Assembly (NCBI GenBank): GCA_038501195.1
Contig: JBBPUQ010000013.1
Span: forward strand, 143,235-207,234
DNA length: 64,000 bases
Origin: Nemania diffusa
Lineage: Eukaryota; Ascomycota; Sordariomycetes; Xylariales; Xylariaceae
Direction of reading: 5' to 3'
Below the pieces are notes generated by a model. That model was not told where the DNA came from, made no database searches, and saw nothing but the letters and a program-made list of their open reading frames with translations. Below, piece after piece: positions 1 through 8,140 of this stretch. Every line of letters begins with the position of its first letter. The stretch's first letter is position 1. Position numbers and translations under genes: made by a program.

Positions 1-1313
1 TGTTACCTATTTAGGTATAAAAGTTGAAGGTTCTGCTCATACTAAATCTAATTCTATACAAGTAAAGTCAGATTCGTTTAATCGGCTTTGTCGTGAAGGT
101 TTAATAAGTAAGGATAAACTAATTTTTACTCGTGGTTTGCATACAGTAGAGCGTTCCTTAGTTAATCCTTGATTCTTGACGGGATTAGTCGATGCAGAAG
201 GTAGCTTTGTTGTACAAATTGTAAAAGATCAAAGTAGAAAATTAGGTTATTTTGTCTTAGCTTCATTTGAATTAGCTTTAAATGTAAAAGATAGATTGTT
301 ATGGATCTATTACAAGAAACTATGGGTAATAGTGGTAATATATATTATAACCCACAAGATGATACCTATAAATATAAAGTATCAAATATAGAAGGATTAA
401 TTAATTTTGTTATACCTCATTTTAAAAAATATCCTTTACTTACGCAAAAAAAAGCAGATTTTGAATTATTTGTTAAGATAATTCAAATTATGTATAAAAA
501 GGAACATCTTACATTGGAAGGTTTACAAGAAATAATTAATCTGAAATCTTCCTTGAATCTGGGTTTATCTAAAAAATTACCTGATAATTTAAAGGTTGTA
601 CCTGTAGAAAGACCTAAGTTTACCCCTACTTTTATTTCAGACCCTTACTGATTAGCGGGATTTTGTGAAGGAGAGTCTTGTTTCTATATTAATATAGGAA
701 AATCCCCAAAATCCAAAACAGGTTGAGCTGTGCAGTTGGTATTTAAAATAACTCAACATTCTAGAGATATTCAACTATTAGAGTTGATAAAGAATTTCTT
801 AGATTGTGGTAGAATTGAAAAAAGAGCAGGATTTGCTGCGGATTTTACCGTAACATCTATAAAAGACATAGATAATAAAATTCTTACTTTTTTCTATAAA
901 TATCCATTACTAGGGTCCAAACTTTTAAATTTAAATGATTTTAAAGAAGCTTTTAAAATTATGGAGGCTAAAGGTCATTTAACTGAAGAAGGATTAAATA
1001 AAATTAGAGTAATTAAAGCTGGAATGAATACAGGTCGTATATAAAAACCACTAGAAATATTTAATCTTAGCTATATATAGTAATATAACTAAACATTTAA
1101 GCTTATTAAGATTATACTTATACTATAATTTGATTATAGATGATATCTTAATATCGCTGACTTAACATGCGGTGTAGATTGACAGTAGAGTTTTTATACT
1201 TTACTGTTTGGAGTATTTCTCCTATAAAAAATTTATGCTTGAGCCGTATGCGGTGAAAGTCGCACGTACGGTTCTTAAAGGGGGAAAATCTGAGAAGATC
1301 TACCTATCTTAAC
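1..1313 (+). mobile_element. Group II intron in rns (3' part), site equivalent to mS952
   Basis: The 3' half of a group II intron interrupting the small rRNA gene; its 5' end lies before the window. Domain V is at about 1243-1277 (GAGCCGTATGCGG stem, GAAA, closing CGTACGGTTC), followed by a domain VI hairpin and the 3' end CTATCTTAAC, which ends in AC as group II introns do. The exon resumes with TATTTAATTCGATG, aligning to E. coli 16S from about position 953, so the site matches the mS952 position known in fungi (numbering inferred by eye). The only protein signal is a LAGLIDADG gene, not a reverse transcriptase. Domain V is nearly identical to that of the rnl intron at 54036-56082. Confidence 0.85.
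2..1044 (+). pseudogene. LAGLIDADG homing endonuclease in group II intron, frameshifted
   Basis: Two-motif LAGLIDADG endonuclease, the class that cleaves an intronless target so the intron can be copied into it. The first motif is GLVDAEGSF (about 180-211) and the second is LAGFCEGESCF (about 653-685). The typical C-terminal LTEEGLNKIRVIKAGMN is present and the stop is at 1042-1044. The reading frame shifts by one base near 299-301, between the first motif and HFKKYPLLTQKK, so as written the protein is broken. The 5' end runs off the window. LAGLIDADG genes in group II rRNA introns are known in fungi. The frameshift is either real decay or a sequencing slip. Confidence 0.85.
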
Positions 1314-1551
1314 TATTTAATTCGATGATCCACGAAAAACCTTACCACAATTTGAATATTATTTGACATATTAAAGAGTGTTTAATAATACAAGTGTTGC
1401 ACGGCTGTTTTCAGTTAATGTTGTGAAACTGCGGATTTGTCCGTGGAATTAACGAATACCCTGGCTTTATTTATAATCTATTGATATAGAGCATTTTCTG
1501 GCCCGCTACAATTGTCAGAAAAAAAGGGAATAAGACAAGTCATCATGGCCT
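1314..1551 (+). rRNA. rns: Small-subunit rRNA, exon between the mS952 and mS1210 introns
   Basis: Matches the 16S 3' major domain: TTTAATTCGATG, GAAAAACCTTACC (E. coli GAAGAACCTTACC), GCACGGCTGTTTTCAGTTAA and AAGTCATCATGGCC. The exon starts directly after the group II intron end and stops after GGCCT, which aligns to about E. coli 1210, where a group I intron begins. This RNA is the decoding-subunit rRNA of the mitoribosome. Upstream exons are outside the window. Confidence 0.93.
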
Positions 1552-2887
1552 GCTGAGTGATGTAGGAAATCACCAACGTGGGACAAACTATCAAATTCCG
1601 GGGACACCCTAAAGCTTCTGGTACTAAACCGTATATGAAAATATATGAGTGGCTGAATTAATTACTCAGGTATAGTAATAAGTCAGATGATGATTAAAAG
1701 AGAAATGGGTTATCGCGGATCTAAGTCAAATAAGGGTAATATTTTATTTGTAAAAGAGCAACGAGTAGACGGTAGTTGCATTGGAACTCTCTGTATAAAA
1801 AATAAAATTCCAATGTTAAGGTATACTCTAACGGGTTTCGAGAGAAATTTTCAAATCAAAATCCTTTCTAATCAAATAAATCAAATAAGGACGTATTCAG
1901 CCAATAACAAATCCCAGAAACCTATAGTTAATGGTATAATATATCCTTGATTTTTAACAGGGTTTTCAGATGCAGAAGGAAGGTACTTTTTCTATTTTAA
2001 TTCAACATAATAAAAATTATGCTACAAATTGAAGAGTTAAAGCTATTTTTGCTATAGGATTACATTCTAAAGATCTTGCTTTATTAGAAACAATTAAATC
2101 TTACTTAGGTGTAGGAAATATACATAAACACGGTATAAATTCTTTACAGTATAGAGTAGAATCTATTAAAGATTTACAAGTAATTATAGATCATTTTGAT
2201 AAATATCCTCTCGTAACTTGTAAAAATAGTGATTATGAAATATTTAAAAAAGCTTTTGATATTATCAAAAAGCAAGAACATACAACTAAAGAAGGTTTAT
2301 TGAAACTAGTAGGGCTAAAATCTTCTCTTAATTTAGGTTTAACTAGTAAACTAAAGGAAGAGTTCTCTAATTGAAAAGATATTGAGATAAGTAGACCAGA
2401 GTATAATTTTAAAGGTATACCTGATCCCCTATGAATGGCAGGTTTTTCAAGTGGAGATAGTAGTTTTAATATAAAAATTAGTAAATCTGTAACTAGTAAG
2501 TTAGGTTTAAGAGTACAATTAAGATTCTCTATAGGTTTACATCTAAGAGAGGAAGAATTTGTTAAATACTTAAGTACATATTTTAACTTAACTAAAGATA
2601 AGTATGTATATTACGGTGAAAATTCTGTAAGTTTTCAAGTTACAAATACTAATGATATTACCAATGTAATAATACCTTTCTTTATGAAATATCCTATTGA
2701 AGGTAATAAGAGTTTAGATTTTATAGAATTTAATAAAGTTGTTATAATGATTAACAATAAAGAACATTTAACTAAAGAAGGATTTAATGAAATATTAAGT
2801 ATAAAAAATCTGATATGAATCAATAAATATTCATTAATTATTGTCTGAATTGTTGGATTTATTTGCATGATAAATTTGATCGCTGTG
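1552..2887 (+). mobile_element. Group I intron in rns, site equivalent to mS1210
   Basis: Group I core at about 1582-1840: CAAATTCCGGGGACACCC (P4/P5 region), ATCGCGGATCTAAGTCA, AAGAGCAACGAGTAGACGG (P7 region) and AAGGTATACTCT. It has the same core type as the introns at 2925, 8141, 26115 and about 47866. The upstream exon ends in T and the intron ends in G, as group I introns require. The endonuclease gene lies after the core, in the P9 part. Confidence 0.85.
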
Positions 2888-2890
2888 TAA
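1870..2890 (+). pseudogene. LAGLIDADG endonuclease of the mS1210 intron, frameshifted
   Basis: Two-motif LAGLIDADG protein. The first motif, LTGFSDAEG, is at 1953-1980 and is followed at once by a small insertion that breaks the frame; after the shift the protein continues TFSILIQHN and on. The second motif is degenerate, MAGFSSGDSSF (about 2435-2467), with D where E is usual. After the familiar HLTKEGFNEI the C-terminus lacks the usual GMNxGR end and instead runs through a hydrophobic tail to a stop overlapping the next exon by three bases. The protein is broken as written and probably inactive. Confidence 0.82.
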
Positions 2891-2924
2891 TATTGTGGGC
2901 TATAGACGTGCCACATATACCTAT
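2888..2924 (+). rRNA. rns: Small-subunit rRNA, 37-nt exon
   Basis: Short exon TAATATTGTGGGCTATAG followed by ACGTGCCACATATACCTAT. It aligns base for base with E. coli 16S from about 1211 to 1247 (GGGCUACACACGUGCUACAA). It is bounded by a preceding intron ending in G and ends in T before the next group I intron. Confidence 0.88.
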
Positions 2925-4372
2925 CTGTTTGTGTAGGATACAAACCGTATGGGACAAACTACCAAACTCCGGGGAACTCCTAAAGCACTTGCTACCAAAC
3001 TATAATCGAAGGGTTATATGTGGACAGACTAATTACCTGTGTATGGTAATAAGGCAAGTGATACTTGAAAAAGAAATGGAATATCGCGGATCTAAGTCAA
3101 TAACAGATTTTATACCCATCGATCAACAAGAATCTGTTATTGTAAAAGAGCAACGAGTAGACGGTAGTTGCATTGGAACTCTCTGTATAAAAAATAAAAT
3201 TCCAATGTTAAGGTGTACTCTGATAGGTTCTGAGAGGAACCCTAGAATCAATGTCCTTTCTAAAAAGCAAATTACTCAATGCAAATGTTATCATAAAACT
3301 ACTGTTTAAATTTAAATCTTATTCAGTTTTTTCTACTTCTACTGATTTACCTATTACTTTAATAAATCCCTGATTTATTACAGGGTTTACAGATGCTGAG
3401 GGGTGTTTTTTATTACAAGTAAGAAATAGAAATAACTCTTGATACGTTGAAGCTAGATTTGATATTTCTCTTCATAAAAAAGATTTAGAATTAATGCAAC
3501 AAATTCAAGATTATTTCGGAGGGGCTGGCGGTATAAATAAACATGGAGAAGATAGTTATCAATATACCATAAGCTCAATAAAAGAAATAAATGACAAAGT
3601 TTTACCTCATTTCGACAATTATCCTTTAATAACTCAGAAGCTTTCTGATTACCTTCTTTTTAAAAAGGCTATTGATTTAATAAATTCAAAAAAAAAATAT
3701 GACGAAAGAAGAATTTATAGGAAAAATTGTAGAAATAAAAGCATCTATGAACAGAGGTTTATTACCCGATAATTTGAAAAGTAGTTTCACGAATATTGTA
3801 CCAGTACCTAGGCCAATTGTAAAGAGTCAAATATCTGACCCTCAGTGAGTAGCTGGTTTTACAAGTGGTGAGGGTTGTTTTATGATTAAGACAAGCGTGA
3901 ATCAGAAAGCTAAATTAGGATATGGTGTACAACTATCTTTCCAAGTTACTCAAAATGAAAGAGATATAGAACTTATTAGAAGTTTAGTTTCTTACTTAGG
4001 GTGTGGAAGATTAGTAGTAAATGAAAAGCACAACGGTAGTAAGGTTAATTTTAATGTAACTAAATTTTCAGATATTCAATAACTAATAATACCGTTTTTT
4101 CTAAAACATAATATATTAGGAGTTAAATTCTTAGATTTCGAAGATTGATGTAGAGCTGGTTAAATAATAAAAAATAAGGGTCATCTTTCTAAAGAAGGAT
4201 TAGATGAAATATTTAAGTTAAAGGCCGGAATTAACAGAGGAAGATCTAACTAATCTTCTAAGTTAATTCTTTTTAGCTTACCCTGATATTAGGTTTAACT
4301 AGTCTCTATATGACAGTAGTAACAGTACATTTAATAATTTAATTTGCTTTAAGATAAAATTGACTAATTGAG
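2925..4372 (+). mobile_element. Group I intron in rns, site equivalent to mS1247
   Basis: The core at about 2948-3235 repeats the mS1210 core almost exactly: CAAACTCCGGGGAACTCC, ATCGCGGATCTAAGTCA, AAGAGCAACGAGTAGACGG, AAGGTGTACTCT. The intron ends in G at 4372 and the exon resumes ACAAAGAGAAGC, identical to E. coli 16S after about position 1247. The close similarity of the two neighbouring rns introns suggests one derives from the other or from a shared source (inference). Confidence 0.85.
3309..4253 (+). pseudogene. LAGLIDADG endonuclease of the mS1247 intron, degenerate
   Basis: Two-motif LAGLIDADG gene: ITGFTDAEGCF (about 3375-3410) and VAGFTSGEGCF (about 3849-3882). There are at least three lesions: a frameshift in the A run near 3690 (NSKKKK), an in-frame TAA at 4079-4081 after FSDIQ, and another TAA at about 4159. 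The C-terminal HLSKEGLDEIFKLKAGINRG remains readable, so the gene decayed recently enough to be traced across its length. Confidence 0.83.
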
Positions 4373-4695
4373 ACAAAGAGAAGCAAAAATGCGAATTTAA
4401 GCTAATCTCAAAAAATAGGATAAAATACTGGAAATGGATTGTAGCCTGAAATTCGGCTGCATGAATAAGAAATTGCTAGTAATCGTGAATCACCATGTCA
4501 CGGTGAATATTACTTTGGATTGGTACTAATCACTCGTCACATGCTGAAAAGAGTTGGTGCAATAAGTTTGCCTTTTTATTATAAGTACATAAATGATAGG
4601 ATTTAAAGCATATAATAGGATTCTTCGTATGCGCGATTCTAATTAGTGTTAAGTCGAAATACAGTTCGTGTAGTGGAAGTTGCACGGGATTTATA
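4373..4695 (+). rRNA. rns: Small-subunit rRNA, 3' end
   Basis: Begins ACAAAGAGAAGC and includes TTGCTAGTAATCGTGAATCA and CACGGTGAATA (E. coli TCGCTAGTAATCGTGGATCA, CACGGTGAATACG), then the penultimate-helix region and TAAGTCGAAATACAG (E. coli GAAGUCGUAACAAG). It ends near TTGCACGGGATT; the exact 3' end is estimated. The CACCGCCC-type segment reads CTAATCACTCGTCACATG here. Confidence 0.88.
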
Positions 4696-4711
4696 AAATT
4701 TAACCAAAAAA

Positions 4712-4786
4712 CAGGAAGGTTCCGTTCGTAGGTGTGACGGTTGAATCATATTAATTACATTCAATAGAGTTCGAATCTCTAATCTT
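4712..4786 (+). tRNA. tRNA-like sequence downstream of rns, identity unclear
   Basis: A T arm TAGAG-TTCGAAT-CTCTA is followed by ATCTTC, which pairs with the upstream GAAGGT. A possible D arm CGTT/GACG is present. The anticodon region does not fold into a five-pair stem with a seven-base loop; a CAT triplet is available but the pairing is poor. It is either a decayed tRNA gene or one with an unusual insertion in the anticodon arm. Confidence 0.35.
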
Positions 4787-4868
4787 CATATATATTATTT
4801 AATTATACTATTTATCTGAAATATAAGACTGTACTAATAAAAAAAAATATATTTGGTTCTTTTTTATA

Positions 4869-4889
4869 ATGCTTCGCAGCTGCGAAGCT
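4869..4889. repeat. GC-rich palindrome with a linked 35-nt inverted repeat partner
   Basis: Palindrome GCTTCGCAGCTGCGAAGC. The 35 nt at 4843-4877, which overlap it, recur as an exact reverse complement at 33989-34023. Confidence 0.7.
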
Positions 4890-5038
4890 AAATATATTAT
4901 ATTAAAAAATAAAACTTATTAACTTTATTAAATGTAATAAGCAGAGTGTAGTTTAATTATTCGCCTTTTATCGTATATATACAGCGGGGCACTAGTGTTA
5001 GCCCCTCTTCGTAAGGTAAAATAATCTAACTTTATATA

Positions 5039-5123
5039 AGGAGAGTTCCTTTATTGGTAAGAAGGGCTGAGCTGTAAACTCAGTAGTAGTATACTTTTAA
5101 GAGTTCGAATCTCTTGTCTCCTA
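5039..5123 (+). tRNA. trnY(gta): tRNA-Tyr (GTA)
   Basis: Acceptor AGGAGAG pairs with GTCTCCT with one mismatch next to the body. D stem CCTT/AAGG. Anticodon arm CTGAG-CTGTAAA-CTCAG gives anticodon GTA. It has a long variable arm, as usual for fungal mitochondrial tRNA-Tyr, and T arm AAGAG-TTCGAAT-CTCTT. Its place directly after rns is the usual one in Pezizomycotina. Confidence 0.9.
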
Positions 5124-5130
5124 ATAATAA

Positions 5131-5171
5131 GTCTCTATAGCTCAAAGGTAGAGCTTGATACTGTTAATAGC
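5131..5171 (+). pseudogene. 5' half of trnN (GTT), truncated
   Basis: GTCTCTA, TA, D arm GCTC/GAGC and TGATACTGTTAATA reproduce the first half of tRNA-Asn up to just after the anticodon loop, then the similarity stops. The complete trnN lies 1.84 kb downstream at 7014, with a dead endonuclease gene between. A sequence resembling the 3' half of tRNA-Asn is at 7154-7182. Confidence 0.7.
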
Positions 5172-5667
5172 CCTTCCCTTAAACAAAGTTAAATTAGTAT
5201 TACAATAATGCTTTCTACTTTAAGGTTGTAAATTAGCTAAATATAAAACTTTTATTAATTTAAAGTAGATATTAACCAAAACATTGCTGTAACTGATGGA
5301 TAATTATTATGCTTAAACAAGACTGAGCTATATAATTTTATTATGGTAAAATATATATAAAATTTATTTAGGTTCAAACCCTAACGTTTTATTATGAAAA
5401 GAATGACCCTTGAAAATTTATACGCGAACATTATCCTTTTAACGTCAGGAACGAAAGGAAGTTCTGGCAGGGTTCTGGGTTTACCAGGACTGGACCTAGC
5501 GAAATCCTGATTTTAAAGTTATGGCTGCTACGTCACCGTAAAAAATTCTTCATCCGTATGCGAAGGATTAGGAGGTTCCGGTATAAATAATTTAGAGTTA
5601 AACGGTTTAGTTAAAATTAAGAAAGAATAGTATAGAATAATTTTCCCTATCTTACGAATTTATATAA
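5172..5667. other. Non-coding stretch between trnN fragment and dead endonuclease
   Basis: No open reading frame or clear tRNA. The part from about 5400 to 5590 is richer in GC and in short pairings (GAACGAAAGGAAGTTC, CCAGGACTGG, CATCCGTATGCGAAGGATTAGG), suggesting a folded RNA, perhaps the remains of an intron core. I could not assign P, Q, R and S elements to it. Confidence 0.4.
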
Positions 5668-6809
5668 TGATTTGTTCGTTTTACTGATGCTGAAGGGTGC
5701 TTTCAGATCACCCTTCAAAGATCTGGAAATGCTTTTTAATTTAGATTTAGTATTGGCCTACATATTGATGATAAAGCAACTTTAGAATATATTTATGATA
5801 ATTTACAGATAGGTAAAGTAAAACTTAATATTAAAGAAAATGTTGTTACTTATAATGTAATAGCTAATGATGAAATAGCTATTTTGATTGAAATATTTTC
5901 TAAGTTTAACTTAAATATCAATAAACATTTAAATATATTAACTTTCCGGGAAGCATATTTGCTTTATTTTAATTGAGGAAACAACTGTCGTGCAGAGTTA
6001 GTGGAAGAAATTGAAAAATTAATATTAGGTATTCCAAAAGAACAGATTTTACTATGCCTGAGGAGCATAAATTTAATATCACTCCTTATAGAAGGTGATG
6101 GTTCTTTTAGTTATATAAATTTAAGTAAAGATGCTAACTTTTCTAGAATTCAAAAAGGGAATAAAGATTTATTAATGGCTATTGCTGAATATTTACAATC
6201 TCTTTTAGATTGTAATCTAAATATTAAAATTGCAAAGGGGAGCTTCGCACAAAAAACGGAGTTTATATAAGTGAATATAATGGTTTATGTAATCTTAGTG
6301 CCAATAATACTTTTTATTTAAATGTAGTTATAGTTCCTTTACTTGAGAATTTAACTTGAAGAAGTAAGAAGTATTTAGAGTACTGTGATTGAAAATTAAT
6401 ACTAGCTTTGATTACCTAAGGTTTACATTACCTACCTGAAGGTATTAATTTAATTGAAATAATAAGTAGTCAAATGAATAATTACCGCCTATCTACTTAT
6501 TTACCTCAAGTTCAAGTTACTTCTTATAAAAAAGAAGTAGAAGAGTTATTAGAATTACCTTCAAACTACGAGATACAGTAGGGAAAGTTGTTTATTATAT
6601 CCTTGGATAGATTCAGGGTAGATAATGAAGCAGTTTTAATATAATTATTAGATGTAGCATCCCTTGCAGTTATCAAATCATTCGATTCTATATCTGATTG
6701 TGCTAAAGATTTAAACCTAGCTCGCTCTACTGTAAATAATCGAGCTTGTAAAGGTAAAAGCTTTATATTTAAAGGGATAACTATCAGTCTTAATTATAGA
6801 AGTTTTTAA
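5668..6809 (+). pseudogene. LAGLIDADG-NUMOD1 endonuclease, multiply broken
   Basis: First motif FVRFTDAEGCFQI at about 5671-5710, then a TAA shortly after. The readable frame continues from about 5740 (FSIGLHIDDKATLEY) through a second motif LIEGDGSFSYI (about 6082-6118) to a TAA near 6268. The next pieces, in other frames, include NNYRLSTYLP, and the C-terminal SISDCAKDLNLARSTVNNR is a NUMOD1-type helix-turn-helix. It most resembles the intact nad6 intron-2 protein. It is not inside any gene I can recognise; it lies between a truncated and a complete trnN. Confidence 0.8.
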
Positions 6810-7013
6810 TAGTTAGTAGTTGCAATTTCCTATTTTGCTACGTAGTGCATAGGTTCGGTGTGGCTAATTTTTTTTTTGTAAAAAAAAATAAAGTTCTGGT
6901 AAAATTAAACTATATTTTTTCTTCTTATTTTCAAAGAAGCCTCTCTTTCATGAAGTGCGGAATCAGGGTAGGGATAAGTGTTCGAATATATTTGGAGGGT
7001 ACCTTGCCCATAA

Positions 7014-7086
7014 GTCCCTATAGCTCAATTGGTAGAGCGCGGTACTGTTAATACCGTTCGTAGATGTTCAAGTCATCTTAGGGGCG
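7014..7086 (+). tRNA. trnN(gtt): tRNA-Asn (GTT)
   Basis: Acceptor GTCCCTA/TAGGGGC with one G-T pair, D stem GCTC/GAGC, anticodon arm CGGTA-CTGTTAA-TACCG (anticodon GTT), T arm AGATG-TTCAAGT-CATCT. All arms are well paired, so this is the likely functional copy. Confidence 0.9.
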
Positions 7087-7153
7087 GGCTATACATCAAT
7101 AGCGGTTTAATACAAGTGGCTAGGCCGTAAATAATTGTGAGTAATTTGCTAAC

Positions 7154-7182
7154 GTATAGATGTTCTATTCATCTCGGAGGCG
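7154..7182 (+). pseudogene. Possible 3' half of a tRNA (trnN-like)
   Basis: AGATG-TTCTATT-CATCT forms a T arm followed by CGGAGGC, which pairs imperfectly with the acceptor of the truncated trnN at 5131. It resembles the 3' half of the trnN just upstream. It may be the other end of an older trnN split by an insertion (inference). Confidence 0.35.
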
Positions 7183-7201
7183 AAATTCATTATTTTAACC
7201 T

Positions 7202-7311
7202 CTCCAGTGGGGTGCGGCATGCGAAGCTGCCGCGGGGTCCCGCAGGTTCCAGCCGCCTTAAAGGATAAAATTAATTAATATATTAATTAATTTTGCAGGC
7301 GGCCGGAACTA
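7202..7311. repeat. Dispersed GC-rich double-hairpin repeat, copy 1
   Basis: About 110 bp: CCAGTGGGGTGCGGC, a GCGGC...GCCGC hairpin, then GGTTCCAGCCGCC and a 26-nt AT palindrome (AATTAATTAATATATTAATTAATT) closed by GGCGGCCGGAAC. Related copies are at 33009, 34026, 37623 and, inverted, 51295. It resembles the mobile GC clusters or double-hairpin elements reported in fungal mtDNA. Confidence 0.8.
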
Positions 7312-7526
7312 AATTTTTTTGGCTTTTTTTTTTTAATAACTTTAGATTTATTGTTTTCCTGCGTAAACCAAGCAACAATAAAAAAAAAATAAACAGGACT
7401 AGGCCTTATAAAAAAAATTCTATTTTTTAAGGGTAAAGATTTTAATCTTTATAGGGTCATGATAAATGTAGGATTCTTCTTAGGGGCGTTATATTAATTT
7501 TTATAGATTAGAATTAATACAAAAAG

Positions 7527-7598
7527 GGGGTATTAGTATAATGGTAATACATATGACTTTTAATCATGATTATACGGGTTCGACTCTTGTATACCCCA
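7527..7598 (+). tRNA. trnK(ttt): tRNA-Lys (TTT)
   Basis: Acceptor GGGGTAT/ATACCCC is perfectly paired. The anticodon loop ACTTTTA carries TTT, and the T arm is ACGGG-TTCGACT-CTTGT. First gene of a compact K-G-D-S-W block. Confidence 0.92.
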
Positions 7599-7604
7599 AA
7601 TACA

Positions 7605-7675
7605 GCGATTGTAGTTTAAGGGTAAAGCACTCGTCTTCCAAACGATAATTGTCGGTTCGAATCCGACCAATTGTA
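7605..7675 (+). tRNA. trnG(tcc): tRNA-Gly (TCC)
   Basis: Acceptor GCGATTG/CAATTGT, anticodon loop CTTCCAA (TCC), T arm GTCGG-TTCGAAT-CCGAC. It starts seven bases after trnK. Confidence 0.9.
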
Positions 7676-7707
7676 TTTTATTTAAATAACTTTGTTAAAA
7701 AATTTAG

Positions 7708-7780
7708 GAATTAATAACTTAATGGGTAAAGGACTACTCTGTCACAGTAGTAGATGTCGGTTCGAATCCGATTTAATTCG
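7708..7780 (+). tRNA. trnD(gtc): tRNA-Asp (GTC)
   Basis: Acceptor GAATTAA/TTAATTC is perfect. The anticodon loop CTGTCAC carries GTC, and the T loop is TTCGAAT. Confidence 0.92.
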
Positions 7781-7807
7781 AAAATAAAACTATAAAGGTT
7801 TAGTTAA

Positions 7808-7888
7808 GGAAATGTTGCTATAGGTAGGGTAAGATATTTGCTAAATATTGTGTTTTTACATTTAGGTGTTCGATTCACCTCTTTTCCG
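7808..7888 (+). tRNA. trnS(gct): tRNA-Ser (GCT)
   Basis: Acceptor GGAAATG/CTTTTCC with one mismatch. Anticodon arm GATAT-TTGCTAA-ATATT (GCT). A long variable arm as in class II tRNAs, and T arm AGGTG-TTCGATT-CACCT. Confidence 0.9.
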
Positions 7889-7902
7889 TGATATGCTTTT
7901 TT

Positions 7903-7973
7903 AAGAGTATAATTTAAAGGGAAAATAGGGAGCTTCAACCTCCAAATTCTCAGTTCGAGTCTGAGTACTCTTG
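7903..7973 (+). tRNA. trnW(tca): tRNA-Trp (TCA), reads TGA
   Basis: Acceptor AAGAGTA/TACTCTT is perfect. Anticodon loop CTTCAAC (TCA) reads both TGA and TGG, which fits the many in-frame TGA tryptophans in this window. T arm CTCAG-TTCGAGT-CTGAG. Confidence 0.92.
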
Positions 7974-8014
7974 TGTGTTATCCTTTACGAAGGTAAGATA
8001 TATAAAATACAAAT

Positions 8015-8140
8015 ATGAATAATTTATTTATTATACATGAAACATATACAAATGGTTATATAACAGATATATTAGATATTATTTCTTTATTAGCGATTTT
8101 ATGTGGTATACTGGTAATTATTAGTAAAAATCCTATTGTT
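8015..8140 (+). CDS. nad6: NADH dehydrogenase subunit 6, exon 1
   Basis: Nad6 is a membrane-arm subunit of respiratory complex I in the inner membrane. The three exons (8015-8140, 10059-10165, 12063-12492) give 220 residues when joined and read with TGA as Trp. Exon 1 starts MNNLFIIHETYTNGYITDIL and ends ILVIISKNPIV, the strongly conserved Nad6 signature before SVLFLIGLF. The start is the only ATG in frame and lies 41 bases after trnW, so trnW may mark the 5' end of the transcript. The exon ends after a full codon (phase 0). Confidence 0.93.

Noticed and set aside
5400..5590. RNase P RNA (rnpB) candidate
   Set aside because: The segment is pairing-rich but I cannot find the conserved fungal mitochondrial CR-I and CR-V sequences.
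6845..7051. 68-codon frame upstream of trnN
   Set aside because: Ends inside trnN and encodes low-complexity sequence without motifs.
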